Positions 28,234-37,599 of a stretch of 64,000 nucleotides of DNA are shown here, one piece after another. A program made the translations under genes and the position numbers. Source of the stretch: Pedobacter mucosus (GTDB taxonomy: Bacteria; Bacteroidota; Bacteroidia; Sphingobacteriales; Sphingobacteriaceae); contig NZ_CP087585.1 in NCBI RefSeq assembly GCF_022200785.1, forward strand, positions 4,836,001-4,900,000. The letters are read 5' to 3'. Each line of letters opens with the position of its first letter. Positions within the stretch are counted from its first letter, which is position 1. The notes beneath the pieces are model-generated. The model saw only the letters and a program-made list of their open reading frames with translations, was not told where the DNA came from and made no database searches.

Positions 28234-28341
28234 TAATCAATTTTACTACTTAGGTTTAATCAACCTCCCTAAAAAATCGGAGTTTAAAGTGGTCGTGTAT
28301 TTTCCTAAATCTTTATTCTTAAACTTAATTCTTTTATCTCT

Positions 28342-28382
28342 GGGTTTAGCCCTTCCCTTTGGGGAGGGTTGGGAGGAGCTTT
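28342..28382. repeat. GGGAGG-type repeat directly after the alcohol dehydrogenase stop
   Basis: Contains 'cccttccctttggggagggt' and 'tgggaggagct', closely matching 27423-27441 and 55681-55703. It begins directly at the stop codon of the dehydrogenase. Confidence 0.65.
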
Positions 28383-29531
28383 CTATAGAGCAGTTAAATA
28401 CAGATGTTTAAAATCGCTTCTACTTACTGGCTTAGGATTATTTGGGTGCGCAAAATCTGCAAAAGCCAAATCGGCAAGTGTTTCTATATGTTCATTTCTA
28501 ACGCCGATATCACTCAATTTATGCGGAATATTAACTTTTGAGTTTAGATCGAATAAGTATTTTATAACTGCTTCTCCTGATTCATCTTCAAGTTCTAGCG
28601 CTTGGGCAATTCTACGGAAACGATTTTCAAAACCTAGTATATTAAACTGCATTCCATAAGGGAGATTTACTGCGTTTGCTAAGCCATGATGCGTATCTAA
28701 AAGTGAAGATAGGGGATGGGCAAGAGAATGAACAACGCCCAAGCCTTTTTGAAAAGCAATAGCGCCCATCATTGAAGCCATTAACATTTTACTACGACTT
28801 TCTAAATCTGGATTATGGGTTGCTTTTTCTAAGGAAGTTTTGATTAATGAAATTCCCTCCAAAGCTATTCCATCACACATGGGATGATAATTTTTAGCAA
28901 GATAGGCTTCCATATTGTGCGTTAAAGCATCCATTCCAGTTGCAGCAGTAATGAACGGAGGCAAATCCATTGTTAGTTCTGGATCAGCAAAAACGATTTG
29001 TGCCATTAATTTTGGCGAGAATAAAATCTTTTTTTGATGGGTTTCATCATCGGCAATAATCGCACTGCGACCAACTTCGCTGCCCGTTCCAGAAGTAGTT
29101 GGAATGGTTATAAAGTGCGGAACATTGTTGGTTACAAAAATATCGCCACCAATTAAATCATCATATTTAAAAAGATCTTCACGGTGATTTACACGAAGTA
29201 CAATTGCCCTGGCAACATCCAGAGCTGCACCGCCGCCAATTCCAATAATGCTGTCGCGATTTGTAGCATCCCAAGCGTCTCCCCCTTTGTACACATCACT
29301 TTTCACAGGGTTTTTGTGAATGTCGCTGAAAACTTCAACGGAGATATTTTTATTTTTTAAATCTTCAACTATCCGTTTAAAAAAAGGTAATTGTGAAATA
29401 GTGGGGTCAGTTACAATTAATGGAGCTTTTAAATTATTTTTCAGCAAATAATCAGGTAATTCTTTTACTGCACCTGCACCAAAACGAATAGTTGTTGGAA
29501 AATTAAATTGATGAATTTTATCGAATATCAT
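28383..29531 (-). CDS. Iron-containing alcohol dehydrogenase
   Basis: The 382-residue protein is a group III (iron) alcohol dehydrogenase. It has GIGGGAALDVARAI (NAD binding), FITIPTTSGTGSEV, TAATGMDALTHNMEAYLAK with metal-binding His, and GVVHSLAHPLSSLLDTHHGLANA with the other metal ligands. It oxidises an alcohol to an aldehyde. Its place in a gamma-glutamylation cluster is telling: putrescine routes use an FAD amine oxidase (PuuB) at this step, whereas an alcohol dehydrogenase suits an amino-alcohol such as ethanolamine. It is separated from the upstream ligase gene by a 276-base repeat-filled spacer. Confidence 0.92.
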   Translation of the reverse strand: MIFDKIHQFNFPTTIRFGAGAVKELPDYLLKNNLKAPLIVTDPTISQLPFFKRIVEDLKNKNISVEVFSDIHKNPVKSDVYKGGDAWDATNRDSIIGIGGGAALDVARAIVLRVNHREDLFKYDDLIGGDIFVTNNVPHFITIPTTSGTGSEVGRSAIIADDETHQKKILFSPKLMAQIVFADPELTMDLPPFITAATGMDALTHNMEAYLAKNYHPMCDGIALEGISLIKTSLEKATHNPDLESRSKMLMASMMGAIAFQKGLGVVHSLAHPLSSLLDTHHGLANAVNLPYGMQFNILGFENRFRRIAQALELEDESGEAVIKYLFDLNSKVNIPHKLSDIGVRNEHIETLADLAFADFAHPNNPKPVSRSDFKHLYLTAL

Positions 29532-29550
29532 TTGATGTTGATTTTGTTTT

Positions 29551-29656
29551 TTTAATTCCCCTCTTTCAGAGGGGTGCCCGCAGGGCGGGGTGTTTTATTT
29601 GTCCTGGCCGGACAGGCTTTTTTCTTTTGACACCAAAAGAAACAAAAGTGCCGGCT
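29551..29656. repeat. Cluster of short hairpin repeats inside the amine cluster
   Basis: CCCCTCtttcaGAGGGG (29558-29574), GCCCGCAGGGC (29576-29586), CCTGGCCGGACAGG (29603-29616) and 'ttcttttgacaccaaaagaaac' follow in a row in the GS-to-dehydrogenase spacer. The rest of the spacer to 29807 shows no gene. Confidence 0.6.
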
Positions 29657-29807
29657 TAAAATTTTTGTATTTAAGTTTAGTACTTTGGCTTGGGTAATGC
29701 ATCCCCAAAAATTTGTTATGCCGGTTTAAAGTAGAACGAAGAAACACTGCGTTGGCCTTATAAAATGCAAATTGATATAACGTAAATTTCTGTTTTATAT
29801 TAGTTAC

Positions 29808-31169
29808 CTATATTATTTCCAAATATCTTTTTAATTCCCAATCAGTAACCACATTCGCAAATTGCTTGCATTCCCAATCACGAGTCATGGTAAAATGCTC
29901 CACAAAATTAGCACCTAATAACGCTTTAGCTAAATCAGAATTCTTCATTTTTTGTGTAGCCTCAAACAAATTGCTTGATAAAATACCGTTTGATAAATCA
30001 ATATAGCCATTACCTTTTGTAGTAGGCTGCTCCAGTTTGAGTTTGTTTTTAATGCCATACATTCCCGCGGCCAAACATGCAGAAAGTGCGAGATATGGAT
30101 TGGTATCAGCGCCAACAATTCGGGTTTCCAAACGTGTTGTTGATTTACTTCCTGGTAATGCCCTTAATGCTGTCGTGCGATTATCGATTCCCCAAGTTAC
30201 TGTTGTTGGCGCCCAGGCACCTTCAACCAAACGCTTATAACTGTTTATGGTAGGCGCAATCATCGGTAAAATATATGGTAAACAATGCAGTTGACCAGCG
30301 ATGTAGCTTTTCATGATTTCGCTCATTTTGTTCTCATCTTTTTCATCATAAAAAAGATTTTTAGTTTTATTAATATCCCATAAACTTTGATGAACATGAC
30401 CACTGCAACCAGGTAGGTTTTCATTAAATTTTGCCATAAATGTGGCTAGTATTCCATGTTTGTAAGCTATTTCTTTTACCGAAGTTTTAAATAATATGGC
30501 TTGATCTGCAGCTTGCAAAATAGGAGCGTATTTAATTGCCGCTTCATAAACTCCAGGTCCGGTTTCAGTATGTAAGCCTTCAACTGGAATGTCGAATTTA
30601 GTTAGCAAATCGAATAAATCAGTCATAAATTCATTCTTTAATGTGCTCCTTAAAATAGAATAACCAAACATACCTGGCGTTAAAGGCTTCAAATTTTTGT
30701 AACCTTTATCCTGAACTGATTCTGGCGTTTCTGAAAAATTAAACCATTCGAACTCCTGAGCAAAAAACGGTGAAAAGCCTTGATCTTCACATTCGGCTGT
30801 AAGTTTTTTAAGTAACTGCCTCGGACAAACATAATTGGCAACATCTTGATCATCAATAAAATCTCCTAAAAAAAATGGAACATCATTTTCCCAGGGTATT
30901 TTTCTGAAAGTACTTACATCAATTTTTACCAGCGCATCTGGATAACCAGTATGCCAACCGGTATATTTCCCATTTTCATAAGCATTATCACCAGCATCCC
31001 AACCAAAAGTGACATCACAAAAGCCTAATCTCCCTTCTAAAAGAGACGTAAATTTCTCCGCAGCAACATACTTTCCCCTTAAAACGCCATCAATATCAGC
31101 AACAGCAATTTTAACTTTTCCAGAAGGATGGTTCTTTACATAATCTAAAATCTCTTGCGTTGAACTCAT
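29808..31169 (-). CDS. Glutamine-synthetase-like gamma-glutamyl-amine ligase (PuuA/GlnA4-like)
   Basis: The 453-residue protein has the glutamine synthetase fold: KIAVADIDGVLRGKY at the N-terminus, an EFEWFNF segment, HTETGPGVYEAAI, the ATP-binding GCSGHVHQSLWD, and a C-terminal RLETRIVGADTNPYLALSACLAAG. It is of the PuuA/GlnA4 class, which joins glutamate to an amine, rather than a housekeeping GlnA. Its start overlaps the permease stop (ATGA), so import and ligation are coupled. With an ethanolamine-type permease upstream, the best-supported substrate is ethanolamine, as for Streptomyces coelicolor GlnA4. Polyamines remain possible. Confidence 0.88.
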   Translation of the reverse strand: MSSTQEILDYVKNHPSGKVKIAVADIDGVLRGKYVAAEKFTSLLEGRLGFCDVTFGWDAGDNAYENGKYTGWHTGYPDALVKIDVSTFRKIPWENDVPFFLGDFIDDQDVANYVCPRQLLKKLTAECEDQGFSPFFAQEFEWFNFSETPESVQDKGYKNLKPLTPGMFGYSILRSTLKNEFMTDLFDLLTKFDIPVEGLHTETGPGVYEAAIKYAPILQAADQAILFKTSVKEIAYKHGILATFMAKFNENLPGCSGHVHQSLWDINKTKNLFYDEKDENKMSEIMKSYIAGQLHCLPYILPMIAPTINSYKRLVEGAWAPTTVTWGIDNRTTALRALPGSKSTTRLETRIVGADTNPYLALSACLAAGMYGIKNKLKLEQPTTKGNGYIDLSNGILSSNLFEATQKMKNSDLAKALLGANFVEHFTMTRDWECKQFANVVTDWELKRYLEII

Positions 31170-32482
31170 TGGCTGGCCTTTTTAAAAAATTTATATAAAA
31201 GAAATATACTTATAATAATGGTGGAATAAATCAATCCTAATTTAAGATTATAAATAAGCATAGCGATAAATGAACCACATGCAATCACCAACGCTAAAAT
31301 AGGGAATAGTGGATAAAGAGGGACTTTAAAAGGTCGGGGTAATTTAGGATCGTTTTTTCGTAAAACCATTACCGATATCATCGAAATGATGTATAAAGTT
31401 AATGCACCGAAAACGGAAATGATAATAATATCTCCAGTTTTTCCAGATAATAAAGCCACAATTCCAATAACCATATTGCCGATTAAAGCATTAGCGGGTG
31501 TTTGAAATTTGGGAGATAACTTACCTAGAAAAACGGGAATACTGTTCGATTTACCCATTTCATAAGTTGAACGACCAGCGGCTAATATGAGTCCGTGGAA
31601 CGAGGCGACTAATCCAAATAACCCAATGGTAATTAATAAATGATATAAAAAATGGTTATTGCCGGTAACCATAGAAAGCGCAAGCGGTAGCGGCGAATCA
31701 GATGTTTCACCGAATTTGCCATTTTTATAAACAATTGCCTCCCATCCACCAATCCCAATTGTAGAAATAAATACAAGTACACAAAGTATCACAAGGGTAA
31801 AAATAGACCATCCAAAACCTTTGCTAATGTGTTTTTGTGGGTTCTTTGTTTCCTCAGCTACATTTGCAATTCCTTCTATTCCTAAAAAGAACCAAATGGC
31901 AAATGGAATTGCAGCAAAAACGCCACTCCATCCGTTAGGAAAATTATTTTGAATCAAATTGGAATATTGAAATTTAGGCAACGTAATTCCAGAAAATAAA
32001 AGCAGCTCGGCTACAGCGAAAATCGTTATAACCACCTCAAAAGATGCCGCAGCTTTAATCCCATAAATATTTAATGCCGTGAAAATAAAATATATTACTA
32101 TTGCACTTCCTAAAATTGGAACTTGCGGAAAGAAAGCATTAAAATATGCCCCAATAGCAAAAGCAATGGCCGGTGGTGCAAAAATAAACTCTATCATTTG
32201 AGCAATGCCAGCTATGAAACCTATGTTTTTACCTAAAGCTTTATTTGCGTAATCAAAAACTCCACCAGCTTTAGGAATCGCACAGGCCAACTCGGCGTAG
32301 CTGAAACTAAAAGTAAGGTACATGATCATGATGATAATGGTAGCAATGGCTAAACCTAAGGTTCCACCTTTCTCCAAACCAAGATTCCAGCCAAAATACA
32401 TTCCAGAAATTACATAACCAACGCCTAAACCCCAAAGCATAAAAGGGGTAAGTGTTTTCTTTAAACCTTCTGTTTTTGCCAT
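31166..32482 (-). CDS. APC superfamily amine permease, ethanolamine-permease type
   Basis: The 438-residue protein has twelve hydrophobic segments. The N-terminal part closely follows the ethanolamine permease (EAT) pattern: LTPFMLWGLGVGYVISGMYFGWNLG, FSYAELACAIPKAGGVFDYA, and MIEFIFAPPAIAFAIGAY. A FFLGIEGIANVAEETKNPQK segment follows in the middle. It is the first gene of the minus-strand set and overlaps the ligase gene by four bases. I recognise the EAT subfamily from these segments, and it is the strongest hint to the substrate of the cluster. It is divergent from nnrE/D with a 251-base gap. Confidence 0.85.
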   Translation of the reverse strand: MAKTEGLKKTLTPFMLWGLGVGYVISGMYFGWNLGLEKGGTLGLAIATIIIMIMYLTFSFSYAELACAIPKAGGVFDYANKALGKNIGFIAGIAQMIEFIFAPPAIAFAIGAYFNAFFPQVPILGSAIVIYFIFTALNIYGIKAAASFEVVITIFAVAELLLFSGITLPKFQYSNLIQNNFPNGWSGVFAAIPFAIWFFLGIEGIANVAEETKNPQKHISKGFGWSIFTLVILCVLVFISTIGIGGWEAIVYKNGKFGETSDSPLPLALSMVTGNNHFLYHLLITIGLFGLVASFHGLILAAGRSTYEMGKSNSIPVFLGKLSPKFQTPANALIGNMVIGIVALLSGKTGDIIIISVFGALTLYIISMISVMVLRKNDPKLPRPFKVPLYPLFPILALVIACGSFIAMLIYNLKLGLIYSTIIISIFLLYKFFKKASQ

Positions 32483-32733
32483 GCTATTTGCAATTATTAA
32501 TAGAAATATATTAGCTGCTCAGGATAATTTTCTATCATACATTTGGTTGTTTAATGTAGCAATTTTTATTCTGTTCTATGTTAAACCAGCATTAATTCAA
32601 ATAAACTAGATTTGTGCAAAGGAATGCTTGCTTGTAAAATAAATTAGATTTACCAGTTGAAAGATTTTGTTCGGTTACAAAACAATAACATGTCGATTTC
32701 TATTTAATAAATTAAGATACCTAAACTTTTTCT

Positions 32734-34236
32734 ATGCGAAGACTACTTACTTCAGCACAAATGCGTTATGCAGATGAATTTACCATTGCTAACAAACCAA
32801 TTGCTTCGATTGATTTGATGGAAAAGGCTGCTAGGGCATTTGTACAATGCTTTTTAAGGGATGAGTTTGATACCAATAAAAGCGTTGTGATTTTTTGCGG
32901 AAAGGGTAATAACGGCGGTGATGGCCTGGCCATTGCTCATCTTCTTTTTATTAATGGATATGAAAATTTAAAAGTTTATATCATCAATTTCAGTGATAAG
33001 CAAAGCAATGATTTTGCAATAAATTTGCAGCGCTTAGATGAAACGAAATGCAAAAAAATAGTTATAAATAGTCTATCTGAACTTAAAAATATAAAGGCCG
33101 ATTTAATAATAGATGCAATTTTGGGTTCAGGGTTAAATAAGCCTTTAAATAATGAATATCAAGGACTTGTAAAGTACATCAATAGATTAAATAAGAAAGT
33201 TTATGCGGTCGATGTACCTACAGGTTTTCTTGCTGAAGGAAAAATTTCTCCAGATTATAATGGTGTAAAAGCTTATAAAACCATTTGTTTCCAAAGGCCA
33301 AAAATTAATTTTTTCTTTCCTGAGTCAGCGATGGCAATGGAGAAATTTGAGGTGGTTGATATTGGTTTGGATGAAAACTTCATTCAAAAACAAGATGCTG
33401 ATTTTTGTTTAGTTGAAGAAGGTGATATTTCTAAAATTCTAAAGCCTAGAAAATTATTTAGTCATAAGGGAACTTTCGGTCATGCTTTAATTATTGCCGG
33501 CAATACGAACACAATGGGAGCTGCACTATTATCCTCGATGGCTTGCTTACATTCGGGTGCCGGGCTAACGACCGCATCTATCCCGCAAAGCGGATTAATT
33601 GCATTAAATACAACCTTAGCAGAAGTAATGGCTTTGCCTCGAGATGAGCATAACAGCATTGAAGATTTTGCAAAATATCAAGCTATTGCCATCGGACCAG
33701 GACTTGGAATAACCTCAGAAAATGAACAGTTATTGGAAAATTTAATTATTGATAAGCAGCCCTTAATTATCGATGCTGATGCGTTAAACATTTTAGCAAA
33801 AAGACCTGATTTAATTACCAAACTTAGTGAGAATACAATATTAACACCCCATATGAAAGAGTTTGATCGTTTATTTGGTGATCACGATAGCTGGTGGGAA
33901 AGGGTGGAATCTGCAAAAAATCAAGCTCAAAAACTAAAGATCATCATCATTCTTAAAAATCAGTTTACATTTATTTGTTTACCTACAGGGAAGGTTCATA
34001 TTAATCCAACAGGTAATCCGGCGATGGCTCAAGGTGGAATGGGCGATATTTTAACTGGAATTATTGCGGCTTTTGTTGCCCAAAAATATTCATCAATTGA
34101 TGCTGCAATTTTAGCATGTTACATCCATGGCAAAGCAGGCGATTCATTAGCAAAAGGAAGATTTGTAGTCACAGCATCGCAAGTAGCCAATCAAGTTCCG
34201 AAAGAGATAAACCTTTTAGTAAAACCTGATATCTAA
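32734..34236 (+). CDS. nnrD: Bifunctional NAD(P)H-hydrate epimerase / ADP-dependent dehydratase
   Basis: The 500-residue fusion has an N-terminal YjeF_N epimerase (residues ~1-215; FCGKGNNGGDGLAIAHLL, IDAILGSGL, VDVPTGF). A C-terminal ribokinase-like dehydratase follows (residues ~230-495; KGTFGHALIIAGNTNTMGAALLSS, AIGPGLG, IDADALNILA, and NPTGNPAMAQGGMGDILTGI). It repairs hydrated NADH and NADPH. It appears monocistronic, or is followed 61 bases later by the AIM24 gene. Confidence 0.96.
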   Translation: MRRLLTSAQMRYADEFTIANKPIASIDLMEKAARAFVQCFLRDEFDTNKSVVIFCGKGNNGGDGLAIAHLLFINGYENLKVYIINFSDKQSNDFAINLQRLDETKCKKIVINSLSELKNIKADLIIDAILGSGLNKPLNNEYQGLVKYINRLNKKVYAVDVPTGFLAEGKISPDYNGVKAYKTICFQRPKINFFFPESAMAMEKFEVVDIGLDENFIQKQDADFCLVEEGDISKILKPRKLFSHKGTFGHALIIAGNTNTMGAALLSSMACLHSGAGLTTASIPQSGLIALNTTLAEVMALPRDEHNSIEDFAKYQAIAIGPGLGITSENEQLLENLIIDKQPLIIDADALNILAKRPDLITKLSENTILTPHMKEFDRLFGDHDSWWERVESAKNQAQKLKIIIILKNQFTFICLPTGKVHINPTGNPAMAQGGMGDILTGIIAAFVAQKYSSIDAAILACYIHGKAGDSLAKGRFVVTASQVANQVPKEINLLVKPDI

Positions 34237-34297
34237 TTTTTTGTGCCTATTATAATTGCAAAATAGTAATTAACCAAATCCTAAATAGAAATAAATT

Positions 34298-34999
34298 ATG
34301 GAAAAAAAAGAATATACATTAAGCGAACTTATACAAGAGTCTGCAGAAGATCCGAATGAAAGCGATTTTTTTGAATTGGAAAAACCAGCGATGTTGGAAG
34401 TCAACCTCAAAAATCAAAGTATAATGGCCAAAGCGGGTGCTATGGTGGCTTATATAGGAAACATAGATTTCAAAAAAGAAGGCTTATTTAGTAAAGGATT
34501 GGGAGGTTTATTAAAAAAGGCAATTTCAGGCGAAGGCACATCTTTAATGCATGCTTCAGGAACTGGGAAATTGTACCTCGCTGATGAAGGTAAAAAAGTG
34601 AAAATTATCAAGCTCCAAAATGAGTCTATTTTTGTGAACGGTAATGACGTTTTAGCCCTAGATGGAAGCATAAAAAATGATATAAAAATGCTAAAAAGTA
34701 TAGCCGGAATGATGAGCGGAGGCTTGTTCCAAGTTAAGTTATCAGGGAGCGGATATATAGCGATTACTACACATGGGGAGCCAATTCTGCTAAAAGTTAC
34801 CTTTAATCAACCGGTCTACACAGATCCAAATGCAACTGTTGCGTGGTCTGAAAATTTATCACCGAACATTAAAACTAATCTTACTTTTGGCTCCTTTATT
34901 GGAAGAGGAAGTGGAGAATCATTTCAACTTGAATTTGCTGGAGAAGGTTGGGTTTTGGTTCAGCCCTTTGAAGAAGTTAAATATGTAGCGAAATCATAA
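34298..34999 (+). CDS. AIM24 family protein
   Basis: The 233-residue protein has the AIM24/TIGR00266-like beta fold: MLEVNLKNQSIMAKAGAMVAYIG, GTSLMHASGTGKLYLADEGK, VNGNDVLALDGSI and a final GEGWVLVQPFEEV. There is no signal peptide. The family name comes from a yeast mitochondrial protein; the bacterial function is unknown. A charged N-terminal tail of ~25 residues precedes the domain. Confidence 0.85.
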   Translation: MEKKEYTLSELIQESAEDPNESDFFELEKPAMLEVNLKNQSIMAKAGAMVAYIGNIDFKKEGLFSKGLGGLLKKAISGEGTSLMHASGTGKLYLADEGKKVKIIKLQNESIFVNGNDVLALDGSIKNDIKMLKSIAGMMSGGLFQVKLSGSGYIAITTHGEPILLKVTFNQPVYTDPNATVAWSENLSPNIKTNLTFGSFIGRGSGESFQLEFAGEGWVLVQPFEEVKYVAKS

Positions 35000-35004
35000 A
35001 AAAA

Positions 35005-35032
35005 AATCCCAGCAAAACTAATTGCTGGGATG
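35005..35032. terminator. Terminator between AIM24 and anti-sigma genes
   Basis: ATCCCAGCAA and TTGCTGGGAT pair perfectly. The minus strand has a run of eight or more T, so it mainly serves the anti-sigma operon. Confidence 0.88.
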
Positions 35033-35056
35033 ATAATTTTATATGTTTATTAGGTT

Positions 35057-35914
35057 CTAAACACCACCCATAACAGTTAATTTCTCCATTGTTGGGTTAA
35101 CACTACCGCCCATTGGTTCTAAAGTAACAGCAAAAGCTTGTGCTTCTTGTATGTTTTGCATTTTTAGTAAGCTTTCTGTACTTGTCGAATCATTTGTCTG
35201 AAAAACACCAAGACTAACAGGTTTTCCACTAACTAATGCCCAAAGTTGGTATTCGTGTTCTGCATCAGTTTTTGGTAAATCAATAGCGGTATAATTAATC
35301 ATCACGCTCTTATTATTTTTATTCCAGAACACTTTCATTTTAGATTTTGGACTAAAAGCCTGACCTTCCATGCGAATAGTTGCCCATTCTTTGCTGTCGC
35401 TCATTAAAGCCATAGTATTTAAACCCTTATTTTCATACTCCAATTTGCTAACCAAACCAGCAAATTTTTGTTTATCAAGATTTAAACTAGCAAGTTGATC
35501 ATGTGCTTCGTTTAATCTATTGTAAGTTATAAATAATGCAGCGCTGCTTACTAGTAATAATGCTATGCAAGCAACAAGGGCGTAACGTAACGTTCTAATT
35601 TTTGTATCAACTTCTTGGAGCTGAACAACTTTAGGAGCAGATTCTAAAATAGGTTTACTTATGATATCATCATCTTTATTAATGAGATTCAATCCTAGTT
35701 TTTCGAATAATTTAGTTTCAATTTCACTTGAGGGTTCAACCGCATTTTGCATTGCATATTCCTCCAAGGCACGCTCAATAGCAGCTAACTCATCTTTAAC
35801 CTCCGGGTTTTTAGATGCTATTTCTTCAACTTGCAGCGCTTCTTCAGGTGATAGATCACCTAAAACGTACAACTCAAGTACTCCAGATTCGATATATGCT
35901 TTTATGTTTTCCAC
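35057..35914 (-). CDS. Anti-sigma factor with RskA-type C-terminal domain
   Basis: The 285-residue protein has a cytoplasmic anti-sigma N-terminus (IESGVLELYVLGDLSPEEALQVE), a charged linker, one membrane helix (about residues 110-130, ALVACIALLLVSSAALFIT), a coiled region, and a periplasmic RskA-like domain (MKVFWNKNNKSVMINY, HEYQLWALVSGKPVSLG). It starts 2 bases after the sigma gene stops. It should hold that sigma factor at the membrane until released. Confidence 0.9.
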   Translation of the reverse strand: MENIKAYIESGVLELYVLGDLSPEEALQVEEIASKNPEVKDELAAIERALEEYAMQNAVEPSSEIETKLFEKLGLNLINKDDDIISKPILESAPKVVQLQEVDTKIRTLRYALVACIALLLVSSAALFITYNRLNEAHDQLASLNLDKQKFAGLVSKLEYENKGLNTMALMSDSKEWATIRMEGQAFSPKSKMKVFWNKNNKSVMINYTAIDLPKTDAEHEYQLWALVSGKPVSLGVFQTNDSTSTESLLKMQNIQEAQAFAVTLEPMGGSVNPTMEKLTVMGGV

Positions 35915-35916
35915 GG

Positions 35917-36450
35917 TTAATTAAAGTTCCTTCTCAATTCTATAATAGCCAATCTGATGCGGGTTTTTACCGTTCCTAAAGGCAGATTTAAATTTTCTGC
36001 GGCTTCTACATGTGTAAAGCCTTTGTAATAAACTAAATCAAGAACTGCCTGTAAATCTGGCTTAAGGTTCTCTACAAGTTGTTTTATTCCAAGAACATCT
36101 GGATTAAAAGTTACCTTGTTTTGTTCATCAACGAAACTTACGTTATTTTCTATATCTTGGTTTTTAAGCGAATTTTTGAAATCCTTCGATCGGAGCTTGT
36201 CAATAGATAAATTGCGAGCTATATTCATCATCCATGTAAACAAACGTCCTTTAGTATGATCATAGTGTGCAGCAGACTGCCAGATTTTTACAAAGGTTTC
36301 TTGAAGTACATCTTCAGCAAGTTCGGTATGTGTAATAATACGAGAAATAACGCCATAAAGCGCTGAAGAATACATGCTGTACAGGGTTTTTAGTATTACT
36401 GGATCTTTCGATTGCAATGCTAAAACCAGTTCAGGCTCAGTTAGGGTCAT
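35917..36450 (-). CDS. ECF RNA polymerase sigma factor (SigK-like)
   Basis: The 177-residue product (from the ATG) shows region 2 (SALYGVISRIITHTELAEDVLQETFVKIW, FTWMMNIARNLSIDKLRS) and region 4 (LDLVYYKGFTHVEAAENLNLPLGTVKTRIRLAIIELRR). The frame extends six codons up to a GTG at 36468; the ATG fits the family better. It is coexpressed with its anti-sigma partner. No target promoter motif could be deduced here. Confidence 0.93.
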   Translation of the reverse strand: MTLTEPELVLALQSKDPVILKTLYSMYSSALYGVISRIITHTELAEDVLQETFVKIWQSAAHYDHTKGRLFTWMMNIARNLSIDKLRSKDFKNSLKNQDIENNVSFVDEQNKVTFNPDVLGIKQLVENLKPDLQAVLDLVYYKGFTHVEAAENLNLPLGTVKTRIRLAIIELRRNFN

Positions 36451-36585
36451 TTTTTTTAATGCAGTCACTATAGGTTGCTAAGATACAATAGAGAACACCC
36501 AAACTCAAAAAATGTTTTCAAAAATCATTCCTTTTTAGAGTGCGATTTAAATGATATTTCGCAATCTGCTCTAACTATTGCAATA

Positions 36586-37479
36586 TTAAACAATGCCTTC
36601 GATAGGAAATAAATGTTTTTCTGCATGATATGATGATCTTACAAGCGGTCCACTTTCTACATATTTTAAGCCTTTAGCCATGCCAACCTCTTTATACATT
36701 GCAAAAGTGTCAGGATGAATCCAATCAATTACCGGATGATGATTTCTTGTAGGTTGTAAATACTGACCCAATGTTAAAATATGAACGCCATTTGCGACTA
36801 AATCATCCATTGCTTCAAATATATCATCTTCGGTTTCTCCCAGACCAAGCATAATTCCAGTTTTTGTTCTTAAGCCGAACTCAGATATTCTTTTCAATGC
36901 CTCCAAACTTCTATCATATTTTGCTTGGATACGCACTTGCTTGGTTAAACGCTTTACAGTTTCCATATTATGAGATACCACTTCTGGTCTTTCATCGAGT
37001 ACACGATAAAGGTTATCCCAAATTCCTCTAAAATCCGGTATTAAAGTTTCTAGCGTAGTAATCGGACTATCTCTACGAATTGCTTGTAATGTTTCTGCCC
37101 AGATGATAGAACCACCATCTTTCAAATCATCACGATCTACAGAGGTAATCACACAATGCTTAACGCCCATTAATTTTACCGAACTGGCAATTCTATTTGG
37201 CTCATCAACATCGACGGCTAACGGCCTACCGGTTGCGACAGCACAAAATGAACAGCTACGCGTACAAATATTACCTAAAATCATAAAGGTTGCCGTACCT
37301 GCTCCCCAACATTCGCCCATATTCGGGCAATTGCCGCTTTCGCAAATGGTATGCAACTTATGCGTATCAACCAAACTGCGAACTTGTGCATATTCCTTGC
37401 CAACAGGCAATTTAACACGTAACCAATCTGGTTTACGTTTAACTTCAGTCACAGCAGGTACTACCGGTAAATCAATCAT
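36586..37479 (-). CDS. lipA: Lipoyl synthase
   Basis: The 297-residue radical-SAM enzyme has both iron-sulfur motifs: [12 protein letters not shown] near the N-terminus (auxiliary cluster) and CTRSCSFC (SAM cluster). [20 protein letters not shown]-type and RSSYHAEKH segments follow. It inserts sulfur into octanoyl chains to make the lipoyl cofactor needed by 2-oxoacid dehydrogenases and the glycine cleavage system. The -7 element is 4 bases before the ATG. It is a single gene upstream of the sigma pair on the same strand. Confidence 0.97.
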   Translation of the reverse strand: MIDLPVVPAVTEVKRKPDWLRVKLPVGKEYAQVRSLVDTHKLHTICESGNCPNMGECWGAGTATFMILGNICTRSCSFCAVATGRPLAVDVDEPNRIASSVKLMGVKHCVITSVDRDDLKDGGSIIWAETLQAIRRDSPITTLETLIPDFRGIWDNLYRVLDERPEVVSHNMETVKRLTKQVRIQAKYDRSLEALKRISEFGLRTKTGIMLGLGETEDDIFEAMDDLVANGVHILTLGQYLQPTRNHHPVIDWIHPDTFAMYKEVGMAKGLKYVESGPLVRSSYHAEKHLFPIEGIV

Positions 37480-37483
37480 ACTG

Positions 37484-37491
37484 CAAAGTTA
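37484..37491 (-). promoter_or_regulatory. lipA -7 element abutting the start codon
   Basis: TAACTTTG on the minus strand; only CAGT separates it from the ATG, predicting a near-leaderless transcript. Confidence 0.55.
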
Positions 37492-37599
37492 ATCAATCCT
37501 AATCAAAAGTTGGAACGTTAAAATGTTTGGGGCTTGTAATAAAAAAAACTTACAGGTGCTTATCTCCGAAGTGTTAATTACGATTAAATGAAAAGATAT

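Noticed and set aside
28369..28659. Plus-strand open frame of 96 codons opposite the alcohol dehydrogenase end
   Set aside because: It starts at a TTG inside a GGGAGG repeat and is antisense to a well-supported gene.
25944..32482. Putrescine (Puu) degradation cluster
   Set aside because: The ligase and hydrolase resemble PuuA and PuuD, but there is no PuuB amine oxidase, the permease is of ethanolamine type, and an iron alcohol dehydrogenase is present. It is kept as the main alternative only.
37103..37492. Plus-strand open frame of 129 codons opposite lipA
   Set aside because: It lies wholly antisense to lipA and has no recognisable domain.
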